This document shows positions 58,714 to 64,000 of a stretch of 64,000 nucleotides of DNA, piece after piece. A model generated the notes under the pieces. It was not told the origin of the DNA. It searched no databases and worked only from the letters and a program-made list of their open reading frames with translations. The stretch comes from Cheiracanthium punctorium (taxonomy: Eukaryota > Arthropoda > Arachnida > Araneae > Cheiracanthiidae). Within the stretch, counting starts at the first letter, position 1, and every line of letters begins with the position of its first letter. A program made the translations under genes and the position numbers. The stretch lies in the NCBI GenBank assembly GCA_038373885.1, contig JAWZYV010015837.1:434001-498000 (forward strand), read 5' to 3'.

Positions 58714-59820
58714 CAGTGAAATCCCTCTATAACGATATTTTGGGGGTCAAAATAATATATCGTTGTAAAGAGAATTATCGTTATAGAGAGAATCGATATT
58801 GGAACGAAAAGATTTTTGATTTTTGTTCTTCATATATCCCATACCCTCGGTGTCACCAGAAAGTGTTCTGTTTTCATTCAGCACATCCTAGCAAGTAATA
58901 TATAATAAATAAAGGGAGAAAAACATGTTTATAGTTTTCAGTAATTTTCATAACACTCACAAATTTTAGTTAAATACCCTTGCCGCCTTGCCAGGGATTC
59001 TAGCAGAGATATAGCTCATAGCATATTTGAATAACAAATATATGATGTCTAAATAAATAATACCTGAATGCCGCAAAAGCGTTTTTTAGATATTAATTGA
59101 AAATGCATACCCATTAATTTATCCTTATTTATTTTAATTCATTCCTTTATCAAAATCTTTTATGATGTTGAATTTCACTTCGATAGATATTTGTTTTCTT
59201 TTAGCCATTTGCTTTCGATTTTCACTAAACAAACTTCAAAGTAAACAAAACTCATAAATAATTTAAAATATCCTCGTGTAATAATCGAAGGTTAAAATTC
59301 TTACTCAAGTTCAGACAAAAGAACGTATCGTTTTCTATATCAATTCCGGTGAAAGGAATCCTTGACCATTTTTTAAAGAGGGGGATAGGAATCAAAGATG
59401 TTTCATCCAGGAAATGCCAACTGCACTTCCACCTTACGAGAAATGCACTTTTTCATTCTCATTACCATAGTGTTACATCAGCAAAACGAAACTTAGAAGA
59501 CGTTCTTTGGCAGAGGCGTGGTCCAACCCGTTCCAGCCACATTTTACCTCGACTTTCTTTGTGTAGCTTTCAATGTGTGTGCATGAGTTGGGCTTCTGAT
59601 GCAACGTAGAAAAAAAAAATATATCGTAGTAGAGAGAATTACTGTGATGTAAGGGATAATTATTATCATCGTTGTAGAGAGAATTATCGTTTTAAAGGAT
59701 ATCGTAATACAGAGAACTGTTTTACATTAATCTAAAGGAAATTCAGCCAGGACTTTGAAAAAATATCGTAATAGAGAGAATTATCGTTATAGAGGATATC
59801 GTTGTAGCGAGATTCTACTG
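58714..59820. mobile_element. pogo/Tigger-like element, 1.1 kb
   Basis: The left end, CAGTGAAATCCCTCTATAAC then GATAT, and the reverse complement of the right end, CAGTAGAATCTCGCTACAAC then GATAT, form terminal inverted repeats of about 26 bp. CAGT-type ends with CTC...TAACG are characteristic of pogo/Tigger-lineage elements. TA follows the right end (59821-59822); the left flank is TT, perhaps a mutated TA. Subterminal words ATCGTTATAGAGAGAAT, TATCGTAATAGAGAGAATTA and relatives occur repeatedly near both ends (58761-58795, 59622-59812), likely transposase-binding repeats. The only sizeable frame (59349-59609, 86 codons) shows no DDE or CENP-B-like motif, so it is non-autonomous. Confidence 0.75.
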
Positions 59821-59898
59821 TATTGTTTTACTGAACAGCTCCATATAAAACAATTTGATCATGTTATTTGAACCGCAGTCAAACAATACACCCTATAA

Positions 59899-60100
59899 CA
59901 GGGGTTGCAAACCAATGACATGCGTGCCACTAATGGCACAGGACACAATATTTTGAGCACGCCAGCGATCAAAACGGTTTGCATTTTAATTAAAAATAAC
60001 AAAGTTCACTATGAAGCATCACATCGAACGGTCACTAAGTCAAAATCACTAAGTGACAATCATTTGACGGCACGTCTATGGCCTCATTAAACATTTCTTT
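59899..60100 (+). repeat. Possible hAT-type element fragment
   Basis: CAGGGGTTGCAAACC at 59899 followed by GCGTGCCACTAATGGCAC resembles the left ends of hAT/Charlie-style elements (CAGGGGT...CAAACC, then a GTGCCA/TGGCAC hairpin). No right end or 8-bp duplication was located, so limits are uncertain. Confidence 0.4.
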
Positions 60101-60169
60101 AAAAAAATATTTTTGCATTTTTTCAAAATTATTCAACCATCACACACCTTCGTGACCATGAGCTCTACC

Positions 60170-60367
60170 GTACGTAAGCATATGAGTCAGCCAGATGGTC
60201 AGACAGGCACAAATCCCTAATATTTAATCCCCTAGCAATCTTAGTCTTCAATTTATCGGCCCAATCAAGGGTTCAAAGGCTGACTCAACCTTTTCCAACA
60301 GGGGAATCGAACTGTGGACCTGTGGCACGGCAGCACAATGTACTAACCGTTATATGACTATGCTTTA
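60170..60367 (-). mobile_element. tRNA-derived SINE, third type
   Basis: Read on the minus strand from about 60367: the head contains TATAACGGTTAGTA (A-box region, 60354-60341) and AGTTCGATTCC (60313-60303), a near-perfect B box at tRNA-like distance. The downstream part includes GGTTGAGTCAGCCTTTGAAC. No target duplication or tail was identified, so the body end near 60170 is approximate. It could alternatively be a lone tRNA pseudogene, but the extended non-tRNA body argues for a SINE. Confidence 0.65.
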
Positions 60368-61132
60368 ACGAAAGATTACTTAAATTTTATCTTTGATGCA
60401 AATATTCTAGTCGCTCATTTTGGAAACCAAAATCAATATTTTCCCTGTTCGGCAAAAATTGAATTGTAAGATGAAAAAAAAAACGTATCGTCCACCCAAC
60501 CTCTATAATTTCTAGGTAGAAAGAAAAGCAATAATAATAACAATAAAGAAAAAGAAAGCAGTGCGTAGCTGAATAACTAGCAAAAGAAATAAAACTTTTT
60601 TACCGAAGTTTTCAGAAGTATATTAGTTTTTTGTTGAAGATATGGGTGTACGAGGTATATTTTTTTCAATGTTCAGACGGTCTTGTTGTTCGAAACAGAC
60701 ATTCTAAAGTTTTATGAGCGAAGACAGAATGAGCCAATTCTGCAAAAAATTTGAAATATATGAAATCACTTTTGAAAAAAGAAATAAAAAGTGAAAAGTA
60801 GATTCTGACATGAAATATTACATTTTTTTGAAACTCGGAGAAAATATTCTTTTGTAAGGGGAATGTACTTCAAGTTTTTTTCTTTTTAATAATGATAATA
60901 ATGTTCAGTTTTGATAGTATTTTGCTTCTTTTCTTTTACCACAGTTTTAATTAATATACTATTATTTCTTCCAATCTCTACGGTGCTTTTTAAACTTTTT
61001 TTCATAGTCAGACAACTTTGCTTTTCTTATCGTATAAAGTAACAACCGTCGTATATAATATGTTGAATTTGATTTTACTGAAGTACGTACCTATAGATTA
61101 AAATTATTGCGTATTAAAAGCATAAAAATGTA
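60368..61132. other. AT-rich DNA, nothing recognised
   Basis: No gene, RNA or element end recognised. Short A runs and AATAATAAT words only. Confidence 0.5.
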
Positions 61133-61570
61133 CATAATGTCCCAGGATTATAGGGAAGAACATTAAGGGGAATTAGTTCACATAATCAGGAATCAGAATC
61201 ATTTAGCAATGTGTGGTTAAAAATCCTTATTTCCCTTACCTGTTAATTATCACTTTGGGAAAAGGGCTGAAGAGTTTTTCTAATTTCTTAACCAAGTTTG
61301 ATAGACAATGGGCTTTCCTCCAAAAATTTCATCCACGAAATAAAATATAATTTTTAAATTATTAATTTTAGTCGAGAGTTTACTGCTAAAGACGCATTAC
61401 CTGTTGATGAAAAAGGTCTGGAAAGTTCACTGTTATTTCAGAGGTGGTTGCAATGTGATTATTAGCAGCTACATGAAAACGACGTTTCCGACACCACATT
61501 GCTGTGTTCTAAATCCTTATTAGGTGCCCTACCACCCCTTAAAGTTTATCGCAATAATCTAGGACACCTG
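61133..61570. mobile_element. 438-bp long-inverted-repeat MITE, second copy
   Basis: The right arm, reverse-complemented from 61570, begins CAGGTGTCCTAGATTATTGC then GATAAACTTTAAGGGG. The left arm from 61133 is a worn version, with ATTAAGGGGAATTAGTTCAC and then ATAATCAGGAATCAGAATCA. TA flanks both ends (61131-61132 and 61571-61572). Arm words AAACTTTAAGG, CACATAATnAGGA and AGAATCA are shared with the element at 35951-36369, and the lengths are similar (438 vs 419 bp). No coding content. Confidence 0.8.
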
Positions 61571-61572
61571 TA

Positions 61573-62964
61573 TATGTTTAGTTTTCTACTCTCTGGACTT
61601 GAGGATGAAATTGAAGTTGGATGTGAAATATAATCAAAATGTGAATTTTGTTACATGTAAATCGGTTTTTCGAGTATTAAATGTTGATTAATGATTATAT
61701 TAAATCGCCATTGATATATTAAATTTACGAATGATTATATTAAATCTCTTGTAGTGTCTCTAGAAGAAAACCAATTTATGAGGATTTTTTTCTACGAAAT
61801 TGGAGGAACTCTTAAAAATATACAACTCTGGTGATCATTTGAAACGGTTTCGGGAGCGATCCCAATATTTTGATTTTCTATGGCTATTAGCAGGAATTTC
61901 TGGGACGTTTTTGACTTAAAGATTAGAAATAATAGGAAAAGTAAAATTGATACAAAGCACACAAATTTTTTTGCAAACAGGGCTTATTTTTTTCAGCTGA
62001 TCATAATTGTAAGTTACTTAAGCATAATTTATTGAGAGACGGATTACTACGACTTCTCTCGATAAACTTTTCAATGCCCCAAGTTGTGGATTTTACATGA
62101 AAGAACTGGAATACGAAGTTCACACCAGCACTCTTAAACTGAGATTTGTCTTATCTCTTGATACACAAAATTATGCTGTCTACACTCACTTCTCTACAAA
62201 TAAAGTTATAAGATAAATTTTCAGAAAGTGTTCGAATACTTTGAGAGTAACTAATTTTATTCGTTACTTCCAGATGGAACTAACTCTATAGTTGGAAATG
62301 TAGTCCTTCGATTCGTGTAAATAAAATGATTTGGCTATGCCAACTGAACGATAATCAAACCAGAAGCATTTTTCTTTCGTTTCGATGAATAATAATAATA
62401 CTACTAATAACAACGTACTGATATTGATACAATTATATATAAAAATATACGAAATATAACTGATCTAAAACCGAATGTATCATCGCCTAGTTATTTTTTT
62501 AAGTAAGACATTTGTTACATAATGTCACAAGAGTTGAAAGCAAGTAAATTGAGATAAATACTCTTCATGAATGAAAACTGAAAAATGGTACTCATTTACT
62601 TACATAGATATTTTTTATGAAGAAAATCTTCCAGCATCTTTGAAGAAGATATTACATCGAATTGTGCCCATTAAAGATGGTGTGGGGAACATGTCGTGTT
62701 CAGGCATACTTTACGTTCGATTTGGACATTTCAAAATGCAGTGTTATATAAAATGCTTATTATAAATATACTTATTAAACCTAACATATTGTATTCTCGG
62801 GAGATTTGGGCTGTTTTCTCCAGATGTAATATGAATATGTGTTAAAACCGCTATAAAAGTCCTCCGCCCAGGGTACCCCGCCGTAGAAATTTGCTCCTCA
62901 TGTAGGATTCTCATAACACTATACAAAATACATTGAATTTCAAAAATATGTCCCCATATCCATA
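61573..62964. other. AT-rich DNA, nothing recognised
   Basis: No gene supported. The frames at 62571-62765 (plus) and 62998-62744 (minus) show no motif. The minus frame runs into the hAT MITE. Confidence 0.5.
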
Positions 62965-62972
62965 CCTCCCTG

Positions 62973-63127
62973 CAGGGGCGTAGCCAGAAATTTTTCATGG
63001 GGGGGGGGGTTACTACTTAAACTCACATATATGCATACATGTGTGTGATAAGGGAGTGAAGAATATACATTTTGCATGGCAAAAAATTCCTCATGGGGGG
63101 CTATGACCCCCCTAGGCTACGCCCCTG
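62973..63127. mobile_element. 155-bp hAT-type MITE (CAGGGGCGTAGCC ends)
   Basis: The left end, CAGGGGCGTAGCC, and the reverse complement of the right end, CAGGGGCGTAGCC, are identical over 13 bp. They are flanked by a perfect 8-bp duplication, CCTCCCTG (62965-62972 and 63128-63135). ATTTTTCATGGGGGG near the left and ATTCCTCATGGGGGG near the right are also shared, in direct orientation. An 8-bp duplication with CAGGGGCG ends is the hAT pattern. No coding capacity. Perfect ends and duplication indicate a young insertion. Confidence 0.92.
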
Positions 63128-63199
63128 CCTCCCTGATATCAATTAGGGGATTGGACGGTTTCCTTGAAATTGAAATGTGCCTATTAAACTAATACTTTA

Positions 63200-63400
63200 A
63201 ATCATATCTGGACAACCTCCGGCCGTGGGCCGTATGTGGTCCGCCACGGCTTTTGATCTGGCAGGCGGAACATTTGAAATTCCTATAGAAAACCCATATA
63301 AACGCTTCAAAATACCATATAAATACCATTAACATGGCCGCGATTTCTCTAACATCCTAAATTTTGACCCACAACGTTTCAAAGTCCTTGGTTGCTTTAA
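63200..63400 (+). mobile_element. hAT-type MITE, second copy of the 30.4-kb family
   Basis: The body matches the reverse complement of 30406-30571: TGGACAACCTCC/TGGGCAATCTCC, GGGCCGTATGTGG/AGGCCGTATGTGG, GGCTTTTGATCTGGC/GGCTTTTGATCCGGC, GGAACAT, CCCATATAAA, CTAACATCCTAAA. It carries about 30 extra bases in the middle, including a near-duplicate of AACCCATATAAA. Both ends are worn and no target duplication is visible, so it is older than the 30.4-kb copy. Confidence 0.75.
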
Positions 63401-64000
63401 ATATTACTATAATGTTAGTACATTTAAAGTATGTTAAAATGCTTCAAGAAAATGTCTTCACTGTTGTACCAATAGGAAACAACATGTACGAAATAAATTT
63501 GACAAAAATATTCCATCCGTCTCGATTATTCCCTAACTAAAATAGCTATAGTAATTAAATACTGAAATATTTGCTTACAGCGGGCTAAAATGTTTAAGAT
63601 TTAACTCTCTTTCAGCAAAGAATGTCCTAGCCTTAAAGTTTCCTTTCGTATGCCAAATAATCGTGTTGGAAAAACCTTGCTCCTTTAGCTTATTAAAAAA
63701 TCCCTTTGATTGCGAAATTTTATGCAAGAGCATTTCTCAAGCCAGAGACACCGAGTACAGAGCTCCTCGCGAAAGTAAGTGTTAATACATGATGAAAAGT
63801 CTTCCCTTCGGTACAAACACCCCTCAAATTGCATTATCTGAAAGTTGTTCATGAGCATTCTCTCTGCACGAGGAGGCTTCTCAAAAGCAGAAGTATTTCC
63901 CATTCAACCGGGAATGAATATTAAAATTTTAGAAAATCCCTTTTCGCCCATGCCTAGGCTATTCTATTTTGTGGAAATACTTTTGGGCACCAATAAGTGT
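63401..64000. other. AT-rich DNA at the window edge, nothing recognised
   Basis: No gene supported. The minus-strand 72-codon frame (63903 to 63685) includes several cysteines but no recognised pattern. The feature may continue beyond the window. Confidence 0.45.

Noticed and set aside
60303..60367. Functional tRNA gene on the minus strand
   Set aside because: Box spacing is right, but no clear acceptor stem was found and the similarity to SINE structure continues past the tRNA-like part.

Overview
This is an AT-rich eukaryotic window, most consistent with an arthropod. The Tc1 and mariner relics, tRNA-derived SINEs and Helitron ends suggest an arachnid such as a spider, but that is inference and cannot be proved from sequence alone. 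I recognise no intact host gene. Every long open frame is low-complexity, random, or part of a decayed transposon. There is no rRNA, free-standing tRNA gene, operon or CRISPR array. The window reads as intergenic DNA or the inside of a long intron, filled with repeats of several ages.

Layout. 1-9.2 kb is anonymous AT-rich DNA with one GC-richer patch. 9.2-12.6 kb holds two TA-flanked inverted-repeat elements, at 9244-10528 (with G-rich hairpins) and 11923-12591. 13.7-14.5 kb has a 146-bp duplication and a 19-bp tandem repeat. 19.8-20.2 kb is the first copy of a dispersed repeat carrying a 44-bp minisatellite. 24.4-25.5 kb is a broken Tc1-type transposase, and 27.2-27.4 kb is the tail of a mariner-like transposase. 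30.4-36.4 kb holds a hAT-type MITE with an 8-bp target duplication, a deleted mariner-type element and a long-inverted-repeat MITE. 40.3-44.6 kb contains two members of another MITE family, one of them split by a SINE. 46.5-49.2 kb has a GC-rich patch and a cluster of perfect or near-perfect hairpins. 52.2-52.7 kb is the second copy of the 44-bp repeat family. 53.5-63.4 kb is densely repetitive: three tRNA-derived SINEs (two with clear target duplications), two repeats with Helitron-like starts, a Helitron with a textbook 3' hairpin plus CTAG end, a pogo/Tigger-like element, a second long-inverted-repeat MITE, and two hAT MITEs.

How the parts relate. There is no gene pathway here. The organisation is that of transposition: mostly non-autonomous elements that would depend on hAT, Tc1/mariner/pogo or Helitron enzymes, or LINE machinery for the SINEs, encoded elsewhere. 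The most useful points for follow-up are the minisatellite repeat pair, the long-inverted-repeat MITE family, the SINE nested in a MITE, the SINE with two B boxes, and CTCF-like motifs repeated inside the Helitron.
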